The notes: generated by a model from the sequence alone, not told the origin. DNA of 64,000 bases from Ovis canadensis (GCF_042477335.2 NC_091254.1:92407501-92471500); one strand, 5' to 3'; shown: positions 14,201-24,137, counted from the first letter of the stretch. Program-made: numbers and translations.

Positions 14201-17200
14201 GCAGGAGATGGCAGACTAGGCTTCAAAACCCCTCGGGGTCTAGAGATCAGGGTGGTATACCTCACTGCTTGAGAAAGGTGACTTGTCAGAAAAAGGATCA
14301 ACCCTGGGAAAATAGGAACAGCCCACATTCTAGACACGGAGAGTGTAGAATCCCCAGAGTTTTTGAGCAGAACAGCTGGATGGATTCCAAGTCATTTCCC
14401 TACAGAAGGGAAGAGACACCTGCTCTATATTCCCTCTTTAGTCTGTTGTGATTCTATGGCTCAGGGGAGAAATATTTATAAAATCACTTACATGTATTTT
14501 TTAATAAAAAAAGGGTTTGGAGTGAAATTATGCTTCTCTTGAAGGTCAGTTGGGAGGAAAAATTACCCAGATCCCAAACTCCCTTGGTGCATATTTCATG
14601 TCAGGTCTAGATACTGACTCAGGGCTTCCCTGGTGGCTTAGACAGTGAAGAATCCGCCTGCATTGTGGGAGACCCACATTTGATCCCTGGGTCAGGAAGA
14701 TCTCCTGGAGAAGGGAATGGCAACCCATTCCCATATGCTTGCCTGGAAAATCCCAAGGACAGAGGAGCCTGCAGGCTACGGTCCATGAGATCACAGAGAG
14801 TTGGACAGGACTGAGCGACTAACACTTTCACTTTTCTAGGTACTGAGTACAATCCAGGTTGCCTGCTAGGGGTTGGTTAGTCCCTGGTGCCCCATGCCTG
14901 GATGTTCCTAAAATTTTGTGCTCACCTCTCATCTTCTGTTGGAGAAGGGAATGGCAACCCACTCTGGTATTCCTGCCTGGAGAATTCTATAAACAGAGGA
15001 GCCTGGTGGGCTCCAGTCCATAGGGTTGCAAAGAGTCGGACACCACTGAGCAACGACTATCACTCACTCACTCATCTCCTGTAATTTACCTTGATTTCCC
15101 ACCCCTCAAATGCAGGTGGGACTTTCCAGGTGGCACTAGTGGTAAAAAACCTGCCTGCCAATGCAGGAGACATAAGAGACATGGGTTTGATCCCTGGGTC
15201 GGGAAGATCCCCTGGAGAAGGAAATGGCAACCCACTCCAGTACTCTTGCCTGGAGAATCCTCATGGACAGAGGAGCCTGGTGGGTTACAGTCCATAGGGT
15301 CACGAAGAGTCCGACACGACTGAAGTGACCTAGCACGCAAATGCAGGTATTTGGAAAATCGCAAAGCATTGCCTCTGGATGATGTCATACCTTGAAGAAA
15401 TCGAAAAATGAAATGTGCTTCACGATGGGACCATACAGGTTTTCGTCGTGTTTAAAGAAGAAGAAGTTGGTGAAAGCAGCGTCTATGAGCTCCGGGTGCT
15501 TCCTGCTCAGCTTAACCAGCTCCAGTCTCTCTTTCCGGCTGTCTCGCCCTCTCCACACAGCGGTAGAGTTTTTGCTTTCCCAGGGAGGACCCGTGTTGGC
15601 CTGCACGGACATCATATCCAGACTGACTCTGGAAGACAGACAGTGCAACAGGTGTTTCCCCCAAACCATCGCCTCGCAAGGGGTGTTGGGAAAAAACTCA
15701 TCAAGGAAAGAAAACCAAGACTCTGGGTTGTCTGCGACCCATCTCTCACCGGCCCATGGTTTCTAAGACAGAGTCTGTCAAGTCATAGGTGGGCATCACA
15801 ATATCCTTGGAGTCTGTGGAGCCACACCAAGAAAAGATTGGATGGATGTGGGGACTGGATTTCTTTTTTTCCAAAGGCCAGTCTCCCAAATTAACAAAAA
15901 ACTCCACATCAGGCATCTTCACCTAGGACAAAGAAGCCAAAGTGTTAAAATGATGGTATCATTTTTCGTATCAGCCATTTCACTATCACTGTCCAAACCC
16001 CAATGCAGTTGTCATTGTTTAGCAGCTCAGTGACGTCTGACTCTTTAGCGACCCCATGGACTATAGTCCGCCAGGCTCCTCTGTCCACAGAATTCTTCAT
16101 GGCAAGAATATTGGAGTGGGTTGCCACTTCCTTCTCTGGGGTATCTTCCCAACCCAGGGATTGAACCCAGGTCTCCTGCACTGTGGGCAGATTCTTTACC
16201 ACTGTGCCAGCTGGGAAGACTATGATATAAAACCTGGATTTAAATTGTCCATTATACACAAGAGAAAAGAAATACTTACTTTTCTAGTCAAAGAAAGTAG
16301 TATGGCATCCATGAAAATTCTAAAACCTACATGTTCACCGTGAGTCTTGATATAAACCTGGAAGACAATTCCATGTTTATTCTGTTAGTCTAAAAGTACG
16401 CTTTGGCTTCACTGAGAGCAAGCTTATCACAATGATCGGCAGGATATTTTTAAATGAAACTAGGTAGCTAGTTGTAGCCACATGGCCAAAACAAAAATAA
16501 ATAACCAAGACAAACAAGCAACTGCACCTTGTTATCCTTCAAGGTATAATGACACAAGCTCTGTCTTTGTCCAAATCTTTTTGGGATTTCCGTTGCAATC
16601 TTTTCCGGGTCAACGGTAGGGAAATGCACCAGATCTCTGTGAATCTGAGCAAAGGTTTCTGGGCAGTTCATCTCCCGCAGCCAGGCTGCACTGTCTTCCA
16701 AGGGACAGTCACAGCTCTCGTGGTACACCGGTCCTGATGACACACGGAGCAAAGGGTACAGGCACAATCTCAGCGTGTGAAACGTGTAACAGATATTTGT
16801 AGCATGACTTCAGATCCTGCCTAGTTAGATGGGGTGGGCAATTTGATGGAAAACCTATTTTAAAAAGAGAAACCTTTCTATTACACTGAGGTATCGTGAG
16901 TACATCTGTTCTGACGGCTCTTTACAGTTGGGTCTTAAGATCTTTTCACAGTAAAGTCCACTTGGCATGACTTCAAAAGAAAGCTAATGGTACTACATTT
17001 TGCTTTAAGTGGCTTCCACAGTCCCTCCATTACTCTCTCTTTTTTTTTTTTTATACATGGCATGTAGGGTCTTAGTTGCCCAACCAGGGATGGACCCCAT
17101 GTGAGTCTTAACCACTGGATGGCCAGGTAAGTCCCCATAGTCCATTATTCTTTTTTTTTTAATTAAATTTTATTGGAGTATAGTTGCTTTACAATATTGT

Positions 17201-18399
17201 ATTAGTTTCTGTTGCACCGCAAAGCATTACTCTTTATGTTTTGTGTACTTAAGAATAACCAAGCATTGGTAAAAGGATATCAGAGGCATATCCCTGTTTT
17301 AATGAAAGACAAAAGTGATAAGAAATTAATTTTGTTATCACTGGCCTGTTATACAAACCAGTTCTTAAAATGTCTAAGATACTTTTCTCAATGGGTAAAT
17401 CATCCTAAGGATCAATACAAGTGGGAATTTCCTGATGGTCCAGTGGTTAGGATTCTGTGCTTCTGATGCTGGAGCCTGGGTTCGATCCCTGGTGGGGAAA
17501 CTAAGATACTGCAAGCCTTGACATTGACATTGAAGTTGCTCAGTCGTGTCCGACTCTTTGAGACCCCATGGACTGTAGCCTACCAGGCTCCTCCGTCCAT
17601 GGAATTTTCCAGGCAAGAGTGCTGGAGTGGATTGCTATTTCCTTCTCCAGGAGATCTTCCCGATGCAGGGATCGAACCCGGGTCTCCTGCGTTGTAGGTA
17701 GACGCTTTACCGTCTGAGCCGCCAGGGAAGTCCAAAAAAAAAAAAAAAAAAGCCTTGAGGTGAGGCCAAAATAAACAATACAAGTAAATAAAGCACCCCT
17801 ACTATGGTTAGTAGGTTTTTAAGGATAATATAAAGAAGCAAAGTAATCCTCAAAACACCCATTTCACTAATACTATAATGAATTAATTACATGTAGAAAT
17901 AATACATAACATAGAATCTGAATTGAGATTTCACTGTCATTTATTTCTATAATTCTCAGATTGTCACTTGACCCAGGCAGGAGGAGACAATGGGACATCT
18001 TTTTAAGGTTTCACAGCTTATATGGTACCATGTGGTTTTAGTGGAGTGAGGGGAAGGAACCTAGACACTTTCTAGAAAAACGTTTGCCTTTCTTGGAGCA
18101 GTGGGTCAAGAAAGATTTGTGTGTCTGTATTCTCCTTGCTTCTCTAATATCTTAGGATATATGTCTGCTGAGATGGAATGATATGGCTTTAGGGAAGAAA
18201 GCTGTACGCTTATTCCATATAAGAAAACATTGGAGAATTTCTCTGGAAAAATAGCACTGAAACAAAACCAAAAAAGCTACAGTCAACTTTCACTGTTTCT
18301 ATCAAGCCCTTTCTTCCTGAAGTGATTGACCAAATTTCAGTGACACTCATCAGCTACTTAAGTGATATGTCTCTAACTAAGAAAGTGCCATCTAGGACC

Positions 18400-18435
<36 letters not shown>

Positions 18436-20932
18436 CTTGACTGTTCTTGCTAATGTTGCATCTTCCGGAAGCAAATTCTCTATTACTAGAACTTAATACT
18501 ATTAAGTTCATATTAAAGAACATATTAAGTTCTTTCCTCTTTAGTGAATTATAATTTCCATTCAAATCCTGCATTTCTTTTTTCTACCAGGATTCTCAAC
18601 TTAGCTTTCAACTTCAGTCCATAGGGTCACTAAGAGTCTGACCTGATTTAGCAACTGAAACACAATAACAAAATTTTTTTTCTTCCAGTGAAAAATATCA
18701 GGCTAACCTGCTTTTACTGACTGAATGACAGGTAATATTGTATTCAAACACTGTTGTTTTGAAATTATATTCCACATTACCTTTTAAAATATATGGAGAT
18801 TTGGCCACATGTTGACCTTGGAATTTGACTTCTATCTTCAGGTTTTTGTAGCTGGCGTACATTCTGTATCTTACTATGTAGGACCCATCTTTTCGGTCTA
18901 AAACCTGGACCCCAACTCTAGTAAATTGCTCATCTGGGGCTGAGACTTTAATCTGGAACACTTTTTCACCCGGAGAAGATGTGAATCTGTGATGGGAAGA
19001 ACAGTGAAACATAAAGCTTATTTTAAGAAACAAACGTACAAAGACTATGGTCTCCAGTCTGTGAACCTGACTGTTCTCTATATCCTCCCCCTAATATGTG
19101 CTTGTTTCCTTTTCCTTATGCTTTCAGTACCAAAATGAATAGGATGGATCGGAGATTAAAAAAAAAAAAAAGAAGAAGAGGATGACAATGGTCAAGATAA
19201 GTTAAAACAGTTTCATTAGAAAATTACAAGGAGGTATTTTAAGACTACTAATCTCTGTAAACATAGAACATCCTTATGCATTTCATATATAAAAATAGTC
19301 CTATTAACCTACTATTTATTTCGTGTCCATCACATCTGGAAATCTGTGATCAAATGATGCCTCTAATGGTTTTCTGAAACATCGCTCTCAATGATTCTTT
19401 AAAAAAAAAATCACTATTATAAGTCATACTCAGCCATGGAAAAAGCTAGTAGTTAGCATATTATCCAAGTGATGTTGTATAAAAGGTTTTTTATACAAAA
19501 GGGCATGCTCTTGGTGTTAAGATTAAGATGGTACTTAGTTTCCCAACCATACTATTTATATAACCAAGTGACAAAATTTATAAGCTTCCTTTTCTTTGGA
19601 AAACTTCTTATTCCCAAGATTTTTTTGCCAACAAAATATACACAGACAGCTTCAATATAAAAAGACAATCATGTCAGAGGTATGTGAATTCTACAAATAA
19701 GTTTCAAGTACAAGTGGAATAGTTGAATGCAGTAGGATGAAATAAAGTTGTAACAAACACATAGGAGATTCATATTTTGATACTTTCTGCCTCAACCATA
19801 AAGTTATGAATCCTGTTGTATTTTTCATTTTGAGTTTCAAAACACACTTATGTGCAGAGGTCTACCTGAAAACACAGTAGCACCGGAAAAAGGTGAAGCC
19901 AACTAGTTTCTAACAGCTGAGTTCAAATTCCTTATAACAGTTTATGCAAAAATTAGAAAAGAGTTCCGTGTGCTAGGTTTTCATTAGTTATCTCTTTTAT
20001 ACCTACTGCTATTGGGATTGACTGTATCTATGTCAACCCCCATCTATGTAGTGCTCTGTGGTGACCCAAATGGGAAGGAAATCCAAAATAGAGGGGATAT
20101 ACGTATATGTATAGCTGATTCATTTTGCTGTACTAGCAGAAACACACAACATCGTAAAGCAGCTATACTCCAATAAAAATTAATAAAAAAGAATGTATAG
20201 GGGCTGGTGCACGGGGATGACCCAGAGAGATATTATGGGGAGGGAGGTGGGAGGGGGGTTCATGTTTGGGAACGCATGTACACCCGTGGTGGATTCATGT
20301 CAATGTATGGCAAAACCAATACAGTATTGTAAAGTAAAATAAAGTAAAAAAAAAAAAAAAGAATGTATAGATCTGACTGAACCACTTTGTTATACAGCAG
20401 AAATGAACACATTGTAAATCTACTATACTTCCATAAAATAAATAATAAATTAATTTAAATAGAAAAAAATTTAGAATAGCTTAAGCAAAGTACAGGGGTT
20501 TGTTTGCTCAGCACTCATGTAGGACTCCCCTTCAAAAGGGCCAGAAGAGCTAATTGGAAACGATTTCTAAAGCTACAGAGAAAAATTGAGTAGGAGGGGG
20601 ATAAACTTCCAAGGAGATGTGAATAGCCCCCAAGTGTCCTGAATTTTAAACTGCTGTGGAGAAACGAGTTCTGGGAGGACAGAACGCGAGGAGAGAAGCA
20701 GAAAGCTTGAACTGCCTTCCCAAATCGTCATGGAGCCACTGCGGACTTACTTCTCGCCAGATGTGTCCACCGCCTGAATGTAGAAATAGCGCGCGGGAAG
20801 GACCACGGCTGCCTTGAGTCCGGGACCCCATACTTCGCTCTTCTCGGGGCTCAGTCGCCTCTCTCCGCCGCTCTCGGCCAGCGCTGGAACGGTCCCCAGA
20901 AAGAACCAGTAAAGTAGCAAAATGCTAAACAT
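8232..20932 (-). CDS. POGLUT2: POGLUT2 (KDELC1), ER protein O-glucosyltransferase 2 (10 coding exons)
   Basis: Minus-strand exons 20932-20751, 18986-18781, 16733-16528, 16357-16280, 15922-15750, 15628-15391, 13005-12796, 12106-12017, 10606-10499 and 8249-8232 join in phase to 1509 nt, 502 residues plus stop, the length I recall for human KDELC1. Layout: hydrophobic signal peptide (residues 1-20), filamin-type Ig repeat (about 25-130), CAP10/GT90 glucosyltransferase domain (about 200-480), and C-terminal TKDEL for retrieval to the ER. The family transfers glucose from UDP-glucose to Ser in EGF repeats of Notch and fibrillins (established knowledge). Motifs seen include [31 protein letters not shown] and [20 protein letters not shown]. 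The start at 20932 is the first ATG of a leader without upstream ATGs to about 21220. A poly(A) signal lies at 8055-8050. No damage is visible. Confidence 0.97.
8351..8550 (+). mobile_element. Bov-tA SINE
   Basis: tRNA-like head GGTGGCTCAGA, a degenerate B box (GCTTGATCCC), and the ruminant body from CCAGTATTCTTGCCTGG to GTCGGACACGA. In the last POGLUT2 intron, opposite in sense to the gene. Confidence 0.88.
9075..9334 (-). mobile_element. Bov-A2 dimeric SINE with 10-bp TSD
   Basis: Two Bov-A monomers separated by an AAAGTGAAGTCGCTCAGT-type linker, with a GCT-repeat tail. The target duplication TCTGAAGGCT is exact at 9065-9074 and 9335-9344. Confidence 0.88.
9510..9735 (+). mobile_element. 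Bov-A2 SINE with 12-bp TSD
   Basis: Two monomers joined by a CACTTTCACTTTTCACTTTC linker and ending GCGACTTAGCAGCA-like. GAGCTTGTATGT is repeated exactly at 9498-9509 and 9736-9747. Confidence 0.88.
9748..9902 (+). mobile_element. Bov-tA SINE, left arm of an inverted pair
   Basis: Head GGTGGCTCAG, B-box-like GGTTTGAACCC, then the body up to GGATCCCATGGACTGG, where it meets an opposite copy. Confidence 0.88.
9903..10022 (-). mobile_element. Bov-tA SINE, right arm of an inverted pair
   Basis: Reverse-complement Bov-tA with B box GGGTTCGATCC on the minus strand and head ending at 10021. Its body pairs with 9752-9877. Confidence 0.88.
10100..10220 (+). mobile_element. MIR fragment
   Basis: CTCTAAACTGGGATGATG ... 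GATACATGTGAAAATACTTTGCAAA follows the 3' half of MIR (AAATGGGGATAAT ... ATGTAAAGCGCTT). Diverged. Confidence 0.5.
10499..10606 (-). CDS. POGLUT2: POGLUT2 exon 9
   Basis: 108 nt, 36 residues, [15 protein letters not shown] to CTCHRKK. Acceptor AG at 10608-10607, donor GTAACC at 10498. The frame stays open into the intron to 10295, but the homologous protein continues with TKDEL from the exon at 8249. Confidence 0.94.
10640..10905 (+). mobile_element. BovB 3'-end fragment
   Basis: Runs from GATGCTGAAGC through GACCCTGATGCTGGGAAAGA to GAGTCAGACACAATTCAGTGA, the same terminal block as the other BovB copies. Confidence 0.85.
11329..11344. repeat. C16 homopolymer (G16 in POGLUT2 pre-mRNA)
   Basis: Sixteen consecutive C on the plus strand inside the POGLUT2 intron between exons 8 and 9; the transcribed strand orientation gives G16. 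Confidence 0.95.
12017..12106 (-). CDS. POGLUT2: POGLUT2 exon 8
   Basis: 90 nt, 30 residues ([20 protein letters not shown]...). Acceptor ATAG ends at 12107, donor GTCAGT at 12016. Part of the GT90 domain; too short to stand out as an ORF. Confidence 0.92.
12796..13005 (-). CDS. POGLUT2: POGLUT2 exon 7
   Basis: 210 nt, 70 residues from [10 protein letters not shown] to DHDEE. Acceptor GCAG ends at 13006, donor GTAACG at 12795. Carries [12 protein letters not shown] and SVVLKQDS of the nucleotide-sugar binding part of GT90. Confidence 0.94.
13322..13550 (+). mobile_element. Bov-tA SINE
   Basis: Diverged head ACTTCCCAGGTGGC, B box GGATTCGATCCC, body to GTCAGACACAACTGAAGTGA. POGLUT2 intron between exons 6 and 7. 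Confidence 0.85.
13708..13897 (-). mobile_element. CHR-type SINE, antisense
   Basis: Tail-side TTTATTTAACTGGGTCTTAG, then CACGGGCTTAGTTGCTCCCC, and head TCTTAACCACTGGACCACCA. It has the cetartiodactyl CHR layout with a single copy of the segment that is amplified at 29.7-30.3 kb. Confidence 0.75.
14094..14180 (-). mobile_element. Bov-A SINE fragment
   Basis: GCAGTAAGTCGCTTCAGCCA to GTAGCCCACCAGGCTCCTCTG, truncated. Confidence 0.7.
14622..14835 (+). mobile_element. Bov-tA SINE
   Basis: Head GGGCTTCCCTGGTGGCTTAG to GAGCGACTAACACTTTCAC. Flanked by an imperfect target duplication (CTAGATACTGA / CTAGGTACTGA). Confidence 0.87.
14940..15058 (+). mobile_element. Bov-tA SINE, 5'-truncated
   Basis: Begins at GGAGAAGGGAATGGCAACCC and ends at CACCACTGAGCAACGAC; the tRNA-like head is missing. 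Confidence 0.8.
15119..15338 (+). mobile_element. Bov-tA SINE next to POGLUT2 exon 6
   Basis: Head GGACTTTCCAGGTGGCAC, body to CACGACTGAAGTGACCTAGC. The target duplication AAATGCAGGT is at 15108-15117 and about 15339-15348, some 50 nt from the exon 6 donor. Confidence 0.87.
15391..15628 (-). CDS. POGLUT2: POGLUT2 exon 6
   Basis: 238 nt; completes a split Arg and encodes [35 protein letters not shown] and FFDFFK. Donor GTATGA at 15390. A Bov-tA SINE ends about 50 nt beyond the donor. Confidence 0.95.
15750..15922 (-). CDS. POGLUT2: POGLUT2 exon 5
   Basis: 173 nt from [20 protein letters not shown] to DSVLETMGR (split Arg). Acceptor CCTAG ends at 15923, donor GTGAGA at 15749. Contains the [10 protein letters not shown] motif. 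Confidence 0.94.
16005..16219 (-). mobile_element. Bov-tA SINE next to POGLUT2 exon 4
   Basis: Antisense on the plus strand, so same sense as POGLUT2. Diverged head at the right end (TTTACCACTGTGCCAGCTGG). About 60 nt below the exon 4 donor. Confidence 0.85.
16280..16357 (-). CDS. POGLUT2: POGLUT2 exon 4
   Basis: 78 nt, 26 residues: [18 protein letters not shown] then ILLSLTRK. Acceptor CCAG ends at 16358, donor GTAAGT at 16279. Short and hidden among longer spurious ORFs. Confidence 0.92.
16528..16733 (-). CDS. POGLUT2: POGLUT2 exon 3
   Basis: 206 nt; completes Gly, then [20 protein letters not shown] through HYTLKDNK. Acceptor ATCAG ends at 16734, donor GTGCAG at 16527. Cys-containing linker between the filamin repeat and the catalytic domain. 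Confidence 0.94.
17045..17138 (-). mobile_element. CHR-type SINE fragment
   Basis: TAGGGTCTTAGTTGCCCAACC to TCTTAACCACTGGATGGCCA, antisense and truncated. Confidence 0.65.
17160..17225 (-). mobile_element. L1 3'-end fragment, antisense
   Basis: TTTTATTGGAGTATAGTTGC then TTTACAATATTGTATTAGTT is the reverse complement of the artiodactyl L1 3' end also seen at 20.1, 26.1, 37.3 and 49.5 kb. Confidence 0.65.
17428..17790 (+). mobile_element. CHR-type SINE split by a Bov-tA
   Basis: Left part 17428-17520 (TTCCTGATGGTCCAGTGG ... GATACTGCAAGCCTTG), right part from about 17752 (GCCTTGAGGTGAGGCCAAAA). Interrupted by the Bov-tA below. Confidence 0.65.
17521..17733 (-). mobile_element. Bov-tA SINE nested in a CHR SINE
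   Basis: Complete antisense Bov-tA with B box GGGTTCGATCC on the minus strand. The duplicated target is AGCCTTGA. An A18 run (17734-17751) separates the head, not the tail, from the target duplication. Confidence 0.85.
18398..18436. repeat. (GATA)n microsatellite
   Basis: About nine uninterrupted GATA units in POGLUT2 intron 2; likely length-polymorphic. Confidence 0.93.
18781..18986 (-). CDS. POGLUT2: POGLUT2 exon 2 (filamin-type repeat)
   Basis: 206 nt, [20 protein letters not shown] to [16 protein letters not shown]. Acceptor CACAG ends at 18987, donor GTAATG at 18780. The closing [11 protein letters not shown] is a filamin-repeat signature. Confidence 0.95.
20095..20190 (+). mobile_element. 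L1 3' end (older)
   Basis: TATAGCTGATTCATTTTGCT ... CTATACTCCAATAAAAATTA followed by A-rich sequence. Confidence 0.7.
20201..20360 (+). mobile_element. Young L1 3' end with TSD, nested
   Basis: 160 bp including GAGGTGGGAGGGGGGTTCAT, CACCCGTGGTGGATTCATGT and a poly(A) tail. Target duplication GAATGTATAG with preceding As at 20191-20200 and 20361-20370. Confidence 0.85.
20371..20456 (+). mobile_element. L1 3' end (continuation or second old copy)
   Basis: CCACTTTGTTATACAGCAGA ... CTACTATACTTCCATAAAAT, the L1 3'-UTR motif again, directly after the nested insertion. Confidence 0.65.
20751..20932 (-). CDS. POGLUT2: POGLUT2 exon 1 (signal peptide)
   Basis: ATG at 20932; [20 protein letters not shown] is a cleavable signal peptide, followed by [15 protein letters not shown]. 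Donor GTAAGT at 20750. Lies at the edge of the CpG island. Confidence 0.96.
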
Positions 20933-21352
20933 TTACAAGCTGGACTCAAGATGATCCACGGATAAATGAAGTGGAAGAGGTGGACGCAGCCAGCCGCGGC
21001 TCGGGCGGGGGCGCGTCGGCCGATCGCAACAGCAGGCGAGATTCCCGGAGGGGGTCTCTGGCTGTGCTGTTCGCCCGCGGGGGTCTCCCCTAGAAGGTCA
21101 CAACCGGGGTGCAGGCTTGTCCAGCTGAAGGATGCCAGCAGTTCTGCTGAAACGGACAAGAAGCACGCCGCTCCTCTTTCTTGGGACAATGACAAACCCG
21201 CGTTGCTTCTGTAACTGTAGCATCATTGGGGGCGAGCCCGTCTCAGGTTCCAGCCCAAGGTGCAGGGCGAGGGGATTGGCCCGCGCGTCGGCCGGGGCTC
21301 AGTAAGGCCTCCTCCGAGTGGATGGCCGAGTGGACACGCGTCCTGGCTCCGG

Positions 21353-21373
21353 AGCTTCCTGGGACGTGTAGTT
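21353..21373 (-). promoter_or_regulatory. ZNF143/THAP11-type site
   Basis: The minus strand reads AACTACACGTCCCAGGAAGC, matching the ACTACA-nn-TCCCAG core of the ZNF143/SBS consensus, about 420 bp upstream of the POGLUT2 start. Such sites are common in bidirectional CpG promoters (established knowledge). Confidence 0.6.
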
Positions 21374-23561
21374 CGCGGCTGGGCTAGCGGAAATCCTGCC
21401 AGTTTTTTTTTTTTTTAACCTTCTCTCCCTCGTTTATTTACTTTGCAGTAGCCGCTTTCAGGGGACAGATAAACAGTAGATGCCCAATAAAGAGGCACGC
21501 GCCTCTTGGAGGAGCAGCTAAGATTAAAAAACAAAAACAAAAGCTGCCACCATATCCTCCGCACGTGCAGAGGACAGGTGTAAAACAAGATGAAAGGAAG
21601 GTGTTGCCCATGACATCGGAATCGGTCGCCCGGCACGGCCGTCTGGGCGCTGGCCCCACGCGCTCCGATGGGACGCGAGACGCCGGCCCCAGGCTAACCC
21701 GAGGCGCATCGCGGGCGGCGCGCTGGAAGCTGTGATCCCGGACCGGGGCTGGGCTCCGCCGCGCCCGCCGCGGCCCGACTCCACCGGACAGGCCAGAGGT
21801 ACCTCCGGCGGTGGGCGGGGGTCGAGGTGGCCGCCGACGACCTTGCGCCTTGCTCGCTGGGCCCGAGGCGGGGGGCAACTGAGCGCCCCTGGGCCGGGCC
21901 TGCTGCCTCGCAGTTGCTCTCCGCGGGGCCCGGTGGTCATCCGAGTGGACGCCCCTGCATGGGGACCGGTCCTCCCGGGAAGGAGTGGGCGAAGACTTGG
22001 GCCGCAGGGTGGAGGGTAAGCGTCCGAGAGAGAAAGGACACGTCTTCTCGGGAACAAAGCCCGGTTTGGAGGGGCGGCGGGGACACCGATGGCCCCCCGG
22101 CCGGCGCGGCGCGAACCTCCGCGCCACGCTTGGCTGGGCCCGGGCCGGGAGAGCGCGGTGGCGGGGCCCCCACCGTGCACGGCCCGCGCGGTCGCCGGAG
22201 GGGTCCGGGCCAGCTCCGACCTCGTACCGGGAGCTTCCTCCTCTCCCTCTTCCGCCCTTCTCTCGGCCTTGTCGGCTGCCCCACAAACTCTGATGAGCCG
22301 GTGGCCCCGCCAGCCAAAGCCGGGGCCCGGGCAGGGGTCAAGGCGAGGGTTTTCTGTACTGTTTTCTTCGGGGGACAGTTAACATTAGTAATCATATCAA
22401 CTTGTGCATTCAGAAACGCCAATCCGGGGCTTTCTCTTAGCCCGGGGACGGGACTGCCTTGCGCCCCACCCGCTTCGCGACCCGGGCCCCCGCGCGGGCT
22501 GGAGGCCGACGGCGCGCGGGTGAAGGGCGGGAGGAGGGCGCGGAGGCCCCGCTGCCGGGCCCGGGGGCGCGCGGCGCCTGGGGATGCGCGGGGATGTCCG
22601 GCGGCGCGGGCTGGGGTTGCCCCGCTCTATTTCCTGCGGGCGGGCGCCGCCTCTGTCTCCGCTGGCGCCGGCTGCAAGCGGCAGGCCTGAGCCACTGTCG
22701 TCTTCATCCCGGGGGCCTCCGAGCCCGCCGGCGCCGCCAGCTTCGCAGAGAAGGGCGGTGGGGCCTCCGATTGCCTGCCCAGGAGCCGGGGCTCGCCGCT
22801 GGCTGGAGCGCGCGGAGAACCCCCCTACCCGGCCCCACCCCCCGCCGCCCGGCATCCTTCGGAGGCCGGCGCCCGTGCCTGTGCAGGGGCTCAGATCCGA
22901 GCGAGGAAGGGGCCTGAAGGGCGCGCGGAGGGGGCTGGCAGGGGGCGGAGGGGGAGACGGAGATCTGACCCCCTGGGCTTAGCGCGTCTGGCCCCCCGGC
23001 GTCTATTTCATTCCATCTTGTTAAGTCCTTCGCTGCCCTTGGTCTCAGCGACCTTGGGCAGAATATATAGACCACAATAGTGGTCCTACGTGGAAGCCTT
23101 TACTGGAAGACTTTTAAAGATACTTCGTTCTCTAAGCAAACCTGGTGCTTAAAAACAAGGATTTAAAATACAACCAGAAAAGAGCGTAACTGAGGCCATG
23201 AATAGTGTATTTCCAAATGTTTATTTTACCTAGCAGTTCCTTCCAGTGACAAAAATCTTTCCTCCAGCGGTGCATTTGAAGCTGGCCATTTGATGAGGTT
23301 TTTTCTACACGGAGCTAAAGAGTACTTTTGTTGCTTCTCATAGGATTTTATGAATAAATCATTAAGTCCTGAAGCTTAGGCCCTGCAATCAGTCTTACTA
23401 GTAAATCATCATAGAGCATGGCCTCCTTTACTGGATGAGGGAACCTCAGTTCTCACCGATGAGAGCCTGGGAGGAGGAGTCCCTTTGCCTAGAACTCCAG
23501 GTCCTGGTTGCCAAGGCCACTCCTGGTAAGCCCTCCTGGAATCTGGGCTCCTAATCTCCGG

Positions 23562-24137
23562 CTTTATTTTTTTGGGCTCCAAAATCACTGCAGATGGTGA
23601 CTGCAGCCATGAAATTAAAAGACGCTTACTCCTTGGAAGAAAAGTTATGACCAACCTAGATAGCAGATTCAAAAGCAGAGACATTACTTTGCCGACTAAG
23701 GTCCGTCTAGTCAAGGCTATGGTTTTTCCAGTAGTCATGTATGGATGTGAGAGTTGGACTGTGAAGAAGGCTGAGCGCCGAAGAATTGATGCTTTTGAAC
23801 TGTGGTGTTGGAGAAGACTCTTGAGAGTCCCTTGGACTGCAAGGAGATCAGCCCTGGGATTTCTTTGGAAGGAATGATGCTAAAGCTGAAGCTCCAGTAC
23901 TTTGGCCACCTCATGCAAAGAGTTGACTCATTGGAAAAGACTCTGATGCTGGGAGGGATTGGGGGCAGGAGGAGAAGGGGACGATAGAGGATGAGATGGC
24001 TGGATGGCATCACTGACTTGATAGATGTGAATCTGAGTGCACTCCGGGAGTTGGTGATGGACAGGGAGGCCTGGCGTGCTGCGATTCATGGGGTCGCAAA
24101 GAGTCGGACACGACTGAGCGACTGAACTGAACTGAAT
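23562..24137 (+). mobile_element. BovB LINE, 3' part
   Basis: Starts GGGCTCCAAAATCACTGCAG and runs through the last coding part of BovB ([20 protein letters not shown]) to a GAACT-repeat tail. Strongly 5'-truncated. Confidence 0.9.

Larger units (their letters stand above)
20750..23000. promoter_or_regulatory. CpG island between POGLUT2 and BIVM, probable divergent promoter
   Basis: About 2.2 kb of CpG-rich DNA covering POGLUT2 exon 1 and extending where BIVM transcription should begin (head-to-head genes). No TATA box. A plausible BIVM first-exon donor is GAGG then GTAAGC at 22015/22016, but no homology anchors it. Long ORFs on both strands here (such as the 282- and 287-codon frames) come from base composition. 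Confidence 0.7.

Noticed and set aside
21438-22690. Long overlapping ORFs (up to 287 codons) on both strands of the CpG island
   Set aside because: Pro/Arg/Gly/Ala-rich translations on both strands and in several frames are what GC-rich DNA gives; none resembles a protein family and none has splice context matching a gene here.
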